Below, piece by piece: positions 1 to 8,260 of a stretch of DNA of 64,000 nt. Each line of letters opens with the position of its first letter. Position 1 is the stretch's first letter. The translations under genes were made by a program, and so were the position numbers. Source of the stretch: an uncultured Poribacteria bacterium (GTDB taxonomy: Bacteria > Poribacteria > WGA-4E > WGA-3G); NCBI GenBank assembly GCA_951812525.1, contig OX638316.1, positions 1,376,506-1,440,505 on the forward strand. The letters are read 5' to 3'. A model generated the notes under the pieces. The model was not told the origin of the DNA. It saw only the letters and a program-made list of their open reading frames with translations, and searched no databases.

Positions 1-581
1 GCCAACAAAGCGATAGAGAACAAAATGAAGGCATAAGAGATGAGATGTGCGAAATAGGTAACAATGATGAGTAGGTTTAGGAGAACGATACGCCTTTTGC
101 TCATCTGCTCCTTGTGTTTCCACCAGTAACCGAGTGCGAGTAAAAAGAGAGGGACGCTGACAGCAAAATTGTAGAACCCCATGAGAAAGAGATAGTTGTA
201 GATAAATGTAAAACCAAGTATGACAAGGGCATGTCGTCCGCGTTCGACAGCATTGAGGAAATAATAGATTGCGAGGGGGAACAGGATAACATAGAGGCTC
301 AGAAAGATTTTCTCGGCGATGAGGGGCGGAAAGACGAACATTAGGATCGCCAATGAAAAATGCGAAAGCCAATTAGGAAAAGGGTACCAGTTAATCTCGT
401 AATAATCTCGGAATTGATACTGCGGGTTGCTGTATTCTGTCAGGATCTGGGAGTTATAGACGTGGCTCACACCATCTTGTGTCGGAAAATAGGGGAACAA
501 CCATATCGGCAGCAGATAGATAACAATTAACACACCAATCAGAAGCGACCACTTTGTATAGAAGCGAGAGAAGTCTACCAT
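1..581 (-). CDS. Multi-pass membrane protein, N-terminal part (truncated by window edge)
   Basis: An open frame starts at the ATG at 581-579 on the minus strand, behind a GGAG ribosome-binding site, and stays open to base 1, giving about 193 residues. A hydrophobic segment lies at about residues 13-30, followed by a loop containing P-T-Q-D-G-V-S-H. At least four more membrane spans follow (about 76-98, 100-110, 117-135, 138-150 and 164-185). A long N-terminal span with an acidic first loop resembles GT-C type membrane glycosyltransferases, but the diagnostic C-terminal half is missing, so no function is assigned. It is divergent from the glutamine synthetase gene. Confidence 0.7.
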   Translation of the reverse strand, partial: MVDFSRFYTKWSLLIGVLIVIYLLPIWLFPYFPTQDGVSHVYNSQILTEYSNPQYQFRDYYEINWYPFPNWLSHFSLAILMFVFPPLIAEKIFLSLYVILFPLAIYYFLNAVERGRHALVILGFTFIYNYLFLMGFYNFAVSVPLFLLALGYWWKHKEQMSKRRIVLLNLLIIVTYFAHLISYAFILFSIALL

Positions 582-643
582 CAGTTGTCTCCTCAACCCA
601 CGCTTTTGGCGTAGCTTGCAGTTTTCCAAAACCGACTATTCAC

Positions 644-671
644 TTGAAATTTTCAGGACTTCAACTATAAT
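644..671 (+). promoter_or_regulatory. Sigma70-type promoter for the glutamine synthetase gene
   Basis: TTGAAA at 644-649 and a perfect TATAAT at 666-671 are separated by 16 bases. Transcription would start near 678 and leave a leader of about 120 bases before the ATG at 797. No gene lies between 582 and 796. Confidence 0.5.
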
Positions 672-796
672 GTTATCATGTTTCTCTATTTTGTAGTTAG
701 TATTTTTATACCAGTCACATCATACTATTGTAGAGGCAATTTTTAGTTTTATTTTCAAGACACCATCTTCTACATAAACCATTGGAGACTAATTTC

Positions 797-2131
797 ATGA
801 CCCGAGACCAAGTTAAACATTTCGTCGAAGAGAACGGCATTGAGTTTTTTCTCTGCTCTTTCGTAGAAATGAGTGGAACCCCGAAGGGAAAGGTTATCCC
901 ATCCACGCATCTTGAGGATATGGCAGAAGAGGGCGCGGGATTCGGTGGCTTTGCCGCAGGCGAAATAGGACAATACCCACACGACCCAGAGATGGCAAGT
1001 ATCCCTGATTTTAATTCCCTGACAATCGTGCCGTGGCGGAAAAACCTTGCTTGGGTAGCCGGGGATATGTACGTCGAAGGTAAATCGTGGCACTACTGTC
1101 CGAGGACTATTCTGCAACAACAAATAAAAAAGACCAGGGAAAAAGGTTACCTCTTCAATGTCGGCATTGAAGCCGAATTCATGCTTTTGAAGCAAGACGA
1201 AACAGGGCAATATTCCCCGTGGGACAAACTCGATACTTTGGATAAGCCGTGCTATGATCTGAGAGCACTGCACCGCAATCTTGATATGATGACAACCCTC
1301 ATTAAATACATGCAAGAATTGGGGTGGGAACCTTACGCAAACGACCACGAAGATGGGACGTGTCAGTTCGAGACAAACTGGACCTATTCGGACGCACTAA
1401 CGACAACTGATCGACATACTTTCTTCAAGTGGATGGTCAAAACGATCGCCGAGGCACAAGGGTTGCTGGCAACATTTATGCCGAAGCCGTTCACCAATCT
1501 GACGGGCAACGGCGCCCACTTCCACATGAGCCTATGGGATGAAGAAAATCAGACGAATCTGTTCCTTAATGAGAACGATAGAAATGGCTTGTCTCAACTC
1601 GCTTACTGGTTCACTGGGGGTATCCTGAAACACGCGAAAGCGGTAACAGCGGTTACGAATCCCCTTGTGAACAGCTACAAACGTTTAGTGCGTAGACCAC
1701 CACGTTCAGGTTCATCATGGGCACCTGTTTACGTCACCTACGGTGCGAACAATCGGACACAAATGATCCGTATTCCCGCACCAGGACGTATAGAAAACCG
1801 ACTCAGCGATGGCGCAGCCAATCCTTACCTCGCAGCGACAGCGATGCTTGCAGCCGGTCTGGACGGCATCGAAAATCAGATTGATCCCGGGATACAAAAC
1901 GAGGATAATCTTTATGAAGTACCAGAAGAAGAACTGCAGCGACGGGGCATCGGCTCCCTACCCCCAACGCTCAGTGCAGCCGTAGACGCTCTCGAAGAAG
2001 ACCAAGTCATCAAGAACGCACTCGGGAACGAGTACGCTGACTACTACATCCAAGTCAAACGTGAGGAATGGCGGAACTATCATTTGAGTATCAGCCAGTG
2101 GGAAACTGATAACTATTTAGAGGTTTATTAA
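797..2131 (+). CDS. glnT: Glutamine synthetase, type III (GlnT-like)
   Basis: A 444-residue cytoplasmic enzyme of the glutamine synthetase superfamily, expected to join glutamate and ammonia using ATP. The ATG at 797 is chosen because GGAGA at 784-788 sits eight bases before it; a TTG at 782 would swallow that site. The N-terminal beta-grasp region contains S-G-T-P-K-G-K. The catalytic barrel contains N-G-A-H-F-H-M-S (about residues 236-244) and R-L-S-D-G-A-A-N-P-Y-L-A-A (about 333-346), the usual ATP and glutamate site signatures. Length and sequence style fit the Rhizobium GlnT type rather than the 470-residue GlnA type. No GlnB or amt neighbour is present. A related gamma-glutamyl amide ligase using another amine remains possible. 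Confidence 0.85.
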   Translation: MTRDQVKHFVEENGIEFFLCSFVEMSGTPKGKVIPSTHLEDMAEEGAGFGGFAAGEIGQYPHDPEMASIPDFNSLTIVPWRKNLAWVAGDMYVEGKSWHYCPRTILQQQIKKTREKGYLFNVGIEAEFMLLKQDETGQYSPWDKLDTLDKPCYDLRALHRNLDMMTTLIKYMQELGWEPYANDHEDGTCQFETNWTYSDALTTTDRHTFFKWMVKTIAEAQGLLATFMPKPFTNLTGNGAHFHMSLWDEENQTNLFLNENDRNGLSQLAYWFTGGILKHAKAVTAVTNPLVNSYKRLVRRPPRSGSSWAPVYVTYGANNRTQMIRIPAPGRIENRLSDGAANPYLAATAMLAAGLDGIENQIDPGIQNEDNLYEVPEEELQRRGIGSLPPTLSAAVDALEEDQVIKNALGNEYADYYIQVKREEWRNYHLSISQWETDNYLEVY

Positions 2132-2143
2132 GCTTTCACATAT

Positions 2144-3298
2144 ATGAAACATTTATCTATATTATTCGGTTTAACACTTTCATGTCTGTTCGCTACTTAC
2201 ATAGTTAGCTGCGGGACGCGTGAAGCTGATGAAGCTGATCCAGTAGCACTAGTGAGCACGGAACCGACAGCCGGAAGTACCATCAATGCAAACAGAATCA
2301 TTACCGTTACTTTTGACGATATTCCTGAAAATGTATCGGTAAATGTAGGCATCGTTAAAAAATCCGGAACAACGGTCACAATCTCCGGCCCCTTCAATCC
2401 TGGCGTACTCACACTGAAAATCACTTGGGCAGACGGATTTCAAACACTCACTTATACTGTCGCAACACCTACGTCCGTGGCGGGCGAGCCAATTCCTGAA
2501 CTCGAACCGGAAATAATTCCTGAACCCGAACCGATTATTCCAGACGGAATGGTCCTGATTCCAGAAGGCGAGTTTCAGATGGGCAGCAACGACGGTAATG
2601 CTGATAACGACGAACAGCCGGTGCATACTGTTCATATTGACGCGTTTTACATAGACGCAAACGAGGTAACCAACGGGGAATTTAAAGACTTCGTTCTCGC
2701 GAATCCAGCGTGGCAAAAAGATCTCATCAACGACAGATTTGCCGACGGTAATTATCTAAATGACTGGAATGGAAATAACTACCCCCTCGGTCAACGCGAC
2801 CATCCCGTACGTTACGTGAGTTGGTACGCTGCGATGGCTTATGCAGTCTGGGTAGACAAGCGTTTACCAACAGAAGCAGAGTGGGAGAAAGCCTCACGCG
2901 GCGGATTAAAAAGGAAACAGTATCCGTGGGGTAATGGCATCAATTTCAACAGGGCAAACTACGGCAAAAACATAGGTCAAACCACTCCAGTCGGCGAGTA
3001 TCCGCCCAACGACTACGGTGTATATGACATCGCCGGAAATGTCTGGGAATGGTGCCTCGACGGATATGAGATCGATTTCTATGCTAATTCCCCACGTCGA
3101 AATCCGACCGCAGGCGCAAATAACGTTGAGGAGATTGTCAACGATTTCGAGAATATTGTAGATTTTCGTGTCCTACGGGGTGGTGGATGGAACAGCGAGC
3201 CTGAGTGGTTGCGCGTCTCAAACCGCCACGGCACGAGTCCAGCTTATGCCGGCATCGGTGCCCTTGGGTTCCGCTGTGCGAAAAGTGTATCTCCATAA
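2144..3298 (+). CDS. Lipoprotein with formylglycine-generating-enzyme (sulfatase-modifying factor) fold
   Basis: 384 residues, starting 12 bases after the glutamine synthetase stop and probably co-transcribed. A type II signal peptide ends in the lipobox I-V-S-C (Cys23). Residues about 32-115 form an Ig-like beta domain, followed by a Pro/Glu linker (about 118-135). Residues about 138-384 match the SUMF1/FGE fold: M-V-L-I-P-E-G-E-F-Q-M-G-S, then N-E-V-T-N, then P-T-E-A-E-W-E-K-A, and finally R-G-G-G-W with G-F-R-C-A near the end. The two active-site cysteines of true formylglycine-generating enzymes are absent from the G-G-G-W-N-S-E-P-E-W segment, so a binding or structural role is more likely than sulfatase activation. 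It lacks the W-K tail of its secreted neighbours. Confidence 0.85.
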   Translation: MKHLSILFGLTLSCLFATYIVSCGTREADEADPVALVSTEPTAGSTINANRIITVTFDDIPENVSVNVGIVKKSGTTVTISGPFNPGVLTLKITWADGFQTLTYTVATPTSVAGEPIPELEPEIIPEPEPIIPDGMVLIPEGEFQMGSNDGNADNDEQPVHTVHIDAFYIDANEVTNGEFKDFVLANPAWQKDLINDRFADGNYLNDWNGNNYPLGQRDHPVRYVSWYAAMAYAVWVDKRLPTEAEWEKASRGGLKRKQYPWGNGINFNRANYGKNIGQTTPVGEYPPNDYGVYDIAGNVWEWCLDGYEIDFYANSPRRNPTAGANNVEEIVNDFENIVDFRVLRGGGWNSEPEWLRVSNRHGTSPAYAGIGALGFRCAKSVSP

Positions 3299-3374
3299 CG
3301 TCTGTCTAACCTATTGGTGGGCAGAATTTTCTCTGTTGAAACAGAAATCATATTCTGTTAAAATGTAATTGAGG

Positions 3375-3400
3375 CAGAAGCGAACGACTGTCGCCTTCTG
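3375..3400 (+). terminator. Hairpin, possible terminator after the FGE-fold gene
   Basis: CAGAAGCGA (3375-3383) pairs with TCGCCTTCTG (3391-3400) with one bulged base. A T-containing but not uniform stretch follows. It lies between the FGE-fold gene and the LamG gene. Confidence 0.3.
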
Positions 3401-3457
3401 TTCTCTGTATTCACTCAGTATAACGTTAGACTTTCATTTTTCAACGAAGGAGACCAG

Positions 3458-4243
3458 ATGAAAATCTTTTCAATGATCACATTTTGCCTACTTATCTGCG
3501 CCGCATTCTCTCACGCCGACTTAATGGACGGGCTTGTTCTATACATGCCTCTCGATGAAGGCTCAGGGACCGCAACACAAGACTTCTCCGCAAACGGCTT
3601 TGAAGGCGAAGTAATGGGTAACGCAAAATGGGTCGCCGGGCAACACGGCCAAGCACTTCAATTCGCCGCTGCTGCAGATCACGTCCTCATCGAAGACGAT
3701 GCCGCCTTCCATATTGAAGGTGCAATCACACAAGCAGCATGGGTGCAACTGGACAAACTGCCAAGCGCACACGCTATTATTTTCGGCACTCGTCAGAGCG
3801 GCGCAACTCGGCATATCGGGTTCGGATTCGGTATGAACCCAGCAAATGGTATCAAAGTTTGGACAAACGGCGCAGCCGGTGGATTCAAAGATATCAACGA
3901 TAACGCAACAGCACTCGATTTAGGAAAATGGTATTATCTCGCATATACCCATACAGACGATAACAACGGCTTAGTGGAAATTTACGTAGATGGCGAGGTA
4001 ACGTATTCTGAAGAATCCGGCAATCCGGTTGCACCTGCCGAAAATACGAGTGCGGTGACAATCGGTACTTGGGGCGGTGAAGCGTGGACAGGGAGCGTAG
4101 ACGAGGCTCGGCTTTGGAATCGTGCACTCTCAGCTGACGAGATCAAAGCAAGCATGGATCAAGATGCAACGTCATTCCTGACCCCCGTAGAACCCCAAGG
4201 AAAACTCACCACGTCCTGGGCGAACATCAAGTCGAACAGATAA
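3458..4243 (+). CDS. Secreted LamG/concanavalin-like domain protein with W-K tail
   Basis: 261 residues with AAGGAGA just before the ATG. A Sec signal peptide (about residues 1-20, ending A-F-S-H-A) is followed by one LamG-like jellyroll domain (about 22-235). Visible hallmarks are G-L-V-L-Y-M-P-L-D-E-G-S-G, N-G-F-E-G, Q-A-L-Q-F, A-W-V-Q-L, W-Y-Y-L-A-Y-T, V-D-G-E-V and D-E-A-R-L-W-N-R-A-L-S-A-D-E-I. These domains usually bind glycans or act as adhesion modules; no catalytic residues are evident. After a short P-V-E-P linker the protein ends in K-L-T-T-S-W-A-N-I-K. This tail recurs on six other exported proteins in the window. The next gene is a diverged paralogue, so the pair probably arose by tandem duplication. 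Confidence 0.85.
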   Translation: MKIFSMITFCLLICAAFSHADLMDGLVLYMPLDEGSGTATQDFSANGFEGEVMGNAKWVAGQHGQALQFAAAADHVLIEDDAAFHIEGAITQAAWVQLDKLPSAHAIIFGTRQSGATRHIGFGFGMNPANGIKVWTNGAAGGFKDINDNATALDLGKWYYLAYTHTDDNNGLVEIYVDGEVTYSEESGNPVAPAENTSAVTIGTWGGEAWTGSVDEARLWNRALSADEIKASMDQDATSFLTPVEPQGKLTTSWANIKSNR

Positions 4244-4276
4244 CTCGGTTTATTGTCTAAAGACATATACACTATC

Positions 4277-4303
4277 GCTGGCGAGGTTTAAAATTTCGCC
4301 AGC
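4277..4303. repeat. Intergenic palindrome
   Basis: GCTGGCGA (4277-4284) and TCGCCAGC (4296-4303) form a perfect 8-bp stem. It resembles the short GC-rich hairpins found in several other spacers of this window. Confidence 0.5.
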
Positions 4304-4362
4304 AATGAACAGACCTCTAACATTTTAGGCTTCTGATTAAAAACAGAAAAGGAGATTACAAG

Positions 4363-5145
4363 ATGAAAAGGTTACTCTTTTGGTTAGCTTTCTGTGCTGT
4401 CCTCACGCTCTCAGCGAACGTTGAAGCGATTCGGAATGACCCGGACCTGTTAATCTACTACTCCTTCGACGAAGATGATGATAAAGAGGCTATAGACGAC
4501 ACCGGGAACGGGTTTGATGCTGAAGTAGACCGTGCCGAGTGGAGCAAGGAGGGCAAACTTGGTGGGGCAATGGAGTTTGACGGTGCAAGTGCTATTAAAA
4601 CACCACCAGAAATTCCCGGTCTCACCGACACTGAACTAACTGCAATGACCGTGGAGCACTGGGTTATGCTTAATGCACTTACCGGCGATACCCAACAAGT
4701 CTGGGAAGCATTGAATGCCGCCGGGGCGTGGCCCGCTGAAACCTTCATTGAAGGCGCTGCAGACATGGTGTTTTATATCTACGATACAAAAAATACGGCA
4801 CATACCACAGCCATCCCAACCCTACCAACCAAAAAGTGGGTGCATATCGCTGGCACTTACGACGGCAAAGTTCAGAAATCCTACTTCAACGGTAAAGTCG
4901 TCAGTGAAGAGGACTGGAGCGGAAAATTTGAAATCTTTGCATCACCGACAGGTGCAATTGTTCTGGGCAAAGACAACGAGGCAGATATTCAATACCTAAA
5001 CGGGTTTATTGATGAGTTCGCTTTCTATACGCGCGCCTTGAGTGAAGATGAGATTAATGCCGACATGAACAAAGGCGTTTTATTTGCCGTTGATCCTAAG
5101 GAAAAATTGAGCACCACATGGGCAAGTATAAAGGCTGAATATTAA
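4363..5145 (+). CDS. Secreted LamG/concanavalin-like domain protein with W-K tail (second copy)
   Basis: 260 residues with AAAAGGAG before the ATG. A signal peptide (about residues 1-22, ending N-V-E-A) is followed by one LamG-type jellyroll: Y-Y-S-F-D-E-D, N-G-F-D-A, A-M-E-F-D-G, V-E-H-W-V, W-V-H-I-A-G-T-Y-D-G, F-N-G-K-V and I-D-E-F-A-F-Y-T-R-A-L-S-E-D-E-I. The C-terminus has a V-D-P linker and then K-L-S-T-T-W-A-S-I-K-A-E-Y. It is homologous to the preceding gene but clearly diverged. Likely an exported glycan-binding or adhesion protein; ligand unknown. Confidence 0.85.
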   Translation: MKRLLFWLAFCAVLTLSANVEAIRNDPDLLIYYSFDEDDDKEAIDDTGNGFDAEVDRAEWSKEGKLGGAMEFDGASAIKTPPEIPGLTDTELTAMTVEHWVMLNALTGDTQQVWEALNAAGAWPAETFIEGAADMVFYIYDTKNTAHTTAIPTLPTKKWVHIAGTYDGKVQKSYFNGKVVSEEDWSGKFEIFASPTGAIVLGKDNEADIQYLNGFIDEFAFYTRALSEDEINADMNKGVLFAVDPKEKLSTTWASIKAEY

Positions 5146-5152
5146 AGACCGT

Positions 5153-5176
5153 GGGGCAGGTTTCAGTGCCTGTCCC
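5153..5176. repeat. REP-like hairpin
   Basis: GGGGCAGG (5153-5160) pairs with CCTGTCCC (5169-5176) with one G-U pair around an 8-base loop. It follows the second LamG stop and may also serve as a weak terminator. Confidence 0.45.
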
Positions 5177-5260
5177 TATACATATCTGTTTTAGAGAAAG
5201 ACGACGAAAGATCCCAATCGTCGTCAAATTTTTTAACACCTCAGGTCTACAGGTCCTCTC

Positions 5261-6280
5261 TTGATTAAAACAGAAACCCAATTAGAATCATATCTATCCG
5301 AACCGACAGACGAGGTGATAGCTGCAATCGCTGCACTGGAAGGGGATATCCTTATCCTCGGCGTTGGCGGAAAGATGGGACCAACGCTCGCTAAACAGGC
5401 GAAACGCGCCATTAACCGCGCAGGTATCACCAAGAAAGTAATTGGAGTCTCTCGTTTTTCGACACCCAACGTACAAGAAAACTTACAAAAAGCCGGCATC
5501 GAAACAATCACTGCCGACCTGCTCTCGGAAAACAGCCTCCAAAACCTACCCGATACGCAAAACGTAATTCTGATGGCAGGCAGGAAGTTCGGTTCTACAG
5601 ACAACGAAAGCCTGACCTGGGCTATGAACGGTTACATGCCAGGACGCGTGGCGGAAAAATTTCGCGATGCCCGGTTAGTTGTTTTCTCAACCGGGAATGT
5701 CTACCCGCTGACCCCGGTCTCCCATGGCGGAGCAACTGAGAATTCACCAGTTGCCCCGATTGGTGAATACGCACAATCGTGTCTGAGTCGTGAACGGATA
5801 TGCACCTATTTCTCATCGCAATTCGGTACGCCCATGGCAATTCTGCGACTGAACTACGCCATAGACCTCCGGTACGGAATACTGCTGGACATCGCCGAAA
5901 AAGTTTACACGGAAACCCCTATTTCCCTTGAGATGGGAAATGTGAATGTAATATGGCAAGGTGATGCAAACGCGGTAGCATTACAGGCTTTCGCATACTG
6001 CCAAAGCCCACCGTTGATTCTCAACGTAACGGGTCCAGAGACTATCTCTATCCGATACCTTGCGTCGTGTTTCGGCACGCTTTTCAAAAAACCGCCGCGT
6101 TTTGAAGGTGAAGAGGCAGCAACAGCACTGCTAAGCAACGCCTCTCGGTGTCATCAGCTATTTGGATATCCACGTGTCTCCTTAGGGCAAATGATCGAAT
6201 GGGTAACAGAATGGATTCAGATCAATGGCACAACGCTTCGCAAACCAACCCATTTCGAGGTGCGCGACGGAAAATTTTGA
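5261..6280 (+). CDS. NAD-dependent epimerase/dehydratase-like protein with degenerate active site
   Basis: 339 residues starting at TTG 5261; no strong ribosome-binding site is visible. A Rossmann domain opens with I-L-G-V-G-G-K-M-G (about residues 31-39), and V-V-F-S-T-G-N-V-Y follows in the fourth strand, as in extended SDR epimerases. The position of the YxxxK catalytic pair reads G-E-Y-A-Q-S-C, so the tyrosine is kept but the lysine is replaced by cysteine. The C-terminal half has the usual substrate-domain features (I-L-R-L-N-Y-A, N-V-T-G-P-E-T). It may be a binding protein or have altered chemistry. It lies on the same strand among secreted-protein genes and has no signal peptide, so it is presumably cytoplasmic. 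Confidence 0.75.
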   Translation: MIKTETQLESYLSEPTDEVIAAIAALEGDILILGVGGKMGPTLAKQAKRAINRAGITKKVIGVSRFSTPNVQENLQKAGIETITADLLSENSLQNLPDTQNVILMAGRKFGSTDNESLTWAMNGYMPGRVAEKFRDARLVVFSTGNVYPLTPVSHGGATENSPVAPIGEYAQSCLSRERICTYFSSQFGTPMAILRLNYAIDLRYGILLDIAEKVYTETPISLEMGNVNVIWQGDANAVALQAFAYCQSPPLILNVTGPETISIRYLASCFGTLFKKPPRFEGEEAATALLSNASRCHQLFGYPRVSLGQMIEWVTEWIQINGTTLRKPTHFEVRDGKF

Positions 6281-6313
6281 TATTCAGCCCTACACCGTTA
6301 AGGTCATTTACTA

Positions 6314-7321
6314 ATGACTGACAACCGAAAACCGAAAATCATAAAAACCATAGACAAAAAAATGCGAATTCTGTTAGTATGTCAGAGTAGTTTTTTTTTG
6401 GTATTTGCCCTTTTAATCAATAGTGCCTTGTGCCAGCCACATCCGCCAGTGACAATCGCTTTCGCTTCGGATGTGAGTGGCGACTGGGAAATCTACCTGA
6501 CAGATACCGCCGGAAAACCTCCAGTGAATCTCACGCGTAATCCCGCCGCGGACTACTATCCAACGTGGGCACCTGATGGTGCGCAGATCGCATTTTTTTC
6601 GCGGCGAGACGGCAATCATGAAATTTATCTGATGCAGGCTGACGGCACCAATCAGCATCGATTAACGCATCACCCTGCGACGGATAAAGCCCCAGCGTGG
6701 GCACCCGATGGTAGACGCCTCGCTTTCACATCAAATCGCGATGGGCATTTTAACATCTACCTGCTCAATCTCGATGATGACGAGGTAGTCCACGTTACGG
6801 AAAATCCGTTTGAAGACGAGGCACCGACGTGGGCACCGGATGGAAATACGCTTGTCTTCCACTCAAAGCGGGAACTCAACTGGGACATATACATCGTCGA
6901 TGTAAACAGCCGAGTTGAACGCCGGTTGACGCATCAACCGCTAATGGATACCTATCCGGCTTGGGCACCGGACGGCAAACGGATTGTATACGCCGCCATG
7001 CATCAAAAAGCAGTACTTGCTGACTTTGACCTATACGTCATGGACGCAGTAGATGGCGGAAATAAACAAGCACTTACCGACACACCAACAGATGAAGCCG
7101 TCCCGGCATGGGCACCAGATGGCGATACCATCGCTTTCCAATTCGAGAAAGACGGCAGATGGGTTATTCATCTCATGCGTGCTGATGGTAGCGAACGCCG
7201 TGAATTGATTAACAACGGGGCATGGGCAGCACAGCCGAAATGGTACAACGGTTCAGACATGCTCCCAATAGAACCCACAGGATTACAGATTCAACAGTGG
7301 GGTAAAATCCGAACCCCATAA
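6314..7321 (+). CDS. Secreted PD40/TolB-like beta-propeller protein
   Basis: 335 residues. The ATG at 6314 has TAAGG upstream; an internal ATG at 6362 would give a shorter signal peptide (M-R-I-L-L-V-C-Q-S-S) but has no ribosome-binding site. After the signal sequence, six PD40 blades repeat the pattern [P]-x-W-A-P-D-G-x-x-I-A-F-x-S-x-R-D-G-x-x-x-I-Y-L. Such TolB-type propellers act in the periplasm or outside the cell as binding platforms. The C-terminus carries a variant of the window-wide tail, L-Q-I-Q-Q-W-G-K-I-R. A second protein of the same architecture and length lies at 24198. No peptidase domain follows the propeller, so it is not a DPP-IV type enzyme. Confidence 0.85.
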   Translation: MTDNRKPKIIKTIDKKMRILLVCQSSFFLVFALLINSALCQPHPPVTIAFASDVSGDWEIYLTDTAGKPPVNLTRNPAADYYPTWAPDGAQIAFFSRRDGNHEIYLMQADGTNQHRLTHHPATDKAPAWAPDGRRLAFTSNRDGHFNIYLLNLDDDEVVHVTENPFEDEAPTWAPDGNTLVFHSKRELNWDIYIVDVNSRVERRLTHQPLMDTYPAWAPDGKRIVYAAMHQKAVLADFDLYVMDAVDGGNKQALTDTPTDEAVPAWAPDGDTIAFQFEKDGRWVIHLMRADGSERRELINNGAWAAQPKWYNGSDMLPIEPTGLQIQQWGKIRTP

Positions 7322-7361
7322 GGAAATGTAACGTTAAATCAGGTAGAACAGGCCATACAAC

Positions 7362-7450
7362 GGTTTTCAGTTTTCAGGATACAATTCTTAGTTATTTGGT
7401 TTCTGATACAAATCAGAACTTTCTTTAACCGAGAACTAACAACCGACAAG
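7362..7450. repeat. Dispersed intergenic inverted-repeat element (AACTGA family)
   Basis: The spacer begins GGTTTTCAG and ends with ACCGAGAACTAACAACCGAC, which is an imperfect inverted copy of its left part. The spacer at 50942-51011 begins with the same nine bases and has the same TCTTTAAC core. Confidence 0.4.
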
Positions 7451-7470
7451 TAATAAAAGGAGAAACCCTT

Positions 7471-8124
7471 ATGCGTTTCAAAACATTAGTGTTAGGTACA
7501 CTTTTCATATTCGGCTTACTGCTAACAAGCGGTATAAGTTACGGGTATGAGCGAGCAATTGAGGCGGAAATGGCGGATGCGATCGAAGCACCGATGGAAG
7601 TCGCTGACGATGCCAACGCTTCGGGCGGTCAGTTTGTATGGATGGAAGGACCTCCAGTAGCCGGTGGCGGTGGTGAAGGTTGGGTTGAATATATTCTGCC
7701 TATCCCGGCTGCCGGCACCTACGCCCTCTGGGGCAAAGTCATCGCATGGGATGGTAATAGTGATTCTTTCTGGGTGACATGGCAACCCGCCGATCCAGAC
7801 GAAAACGCTCAAGAAACCCAGAACACCGAGTTCCGCTGGGGCGTCGCCCAAGGTAACGATTGGCACTGGGACCGCATTAATCACTGGCTCGATGGTGGCA
7901 CGTTTGAACGGGAATGGGAAATAGAGGACGCTGGGGAAACCACGCTCCGGATAGCAGTTCGGGAAGATGCCACAATGTTAGATGTGATCTTTATCACCGA
8001 CAACCTTTCTGAAGATGAAGCAGAAGTAGGTCCCCGCGATCCTATTCCATCAGATTCCGTAGTACCTGTTGAACCGCAAGATAAACTCGCCACAACATGG
8101 GCGAAACTCAAAGCAGGAAAATAG
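7471..8124 (+). CDS. Secreted carbohydrate-binding-like beta-sandwich protein with W-K tail
   Basis: 217 residues with AAAGGAG before the ATG. A signal peptide (about residues 1-25) precedes a single galactose-binding/CBM-like beta-sandwich starting I-E-A-E-M-A and containing W-M-E-G, a G-G-G-G turn, Y-A-L-W-G-K, S-D-S-F-W-V-T-W and R-I-A-V-R-E-D-A. The opening E-A-E and closing L-R-I-A-V-R-E-D-x-x-x-L-D pattern is typical of CBM6/CBM35-like folds. The tail is V-E-P then K-L-A-T-T-W-A-K-L-K. The next gene is a close paralogue; a central stretch (7742-7830 against 8528-8616) is almost identical in DNA, which points to recent duplication or gene conversion. The ligand is unknown. Confidence 0.8.
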   Translation: MRFKTLVLGTLFIFGLLLTSGISYGYERAIEAEMADAIEAPMEVADDANASGGQFVWMEGPPVAGGGGEGWVEYILPIPAAGTYALWGKVIAWDGNSDSFWVTWQPADPDENAQETQNTEFRWGVAQGNDWHWDRINHWLDGGTFEREWEIEDAGETTLRIAVREDATMLDVIFITDNLSEDEAEVGPRDPIPSDSVVPVEPQDKLATTWAKLKAGK

Positions 8125-8239
8125 TTAACTGCTATCAGCCATCGGCTCTCAGAGGTCGAAGAAGAACTGTTCGCGATGGTTGCAAACCTTTGCAATCCCC
8201 AAACAATCAACCGACTGCTGACTGCTGATGGCTGACAAC
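8125..8239. repeat. Dispersed intergenic inverted-repeat element (CATCAGC type)
   Basis: GCTATCAGCCATCGGC at the left and TGCTGATGGCTGAC at the right form imperfect terminal inverted repeats about 110 bases apart. A near-identical pair of ends is found at 49288-49420. Confidence 0.45.
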
Positions 8240-8260
8240 CAACAAGAAAGGAGGTACACG

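Noticed and set aside
770-1348. Long minus-strand open frame of 192 codons opposite the glutamine synthetase gene
   Set aside because: It is the antisense of a clearly conserved enzyme, has no ribosome-binding site and no recognisable motif.
2144-3298. Functional formylglycine-generating enzyme
   Set aside because: The conserved active-site cysteines are missing and no sulfatase gene is in the window.
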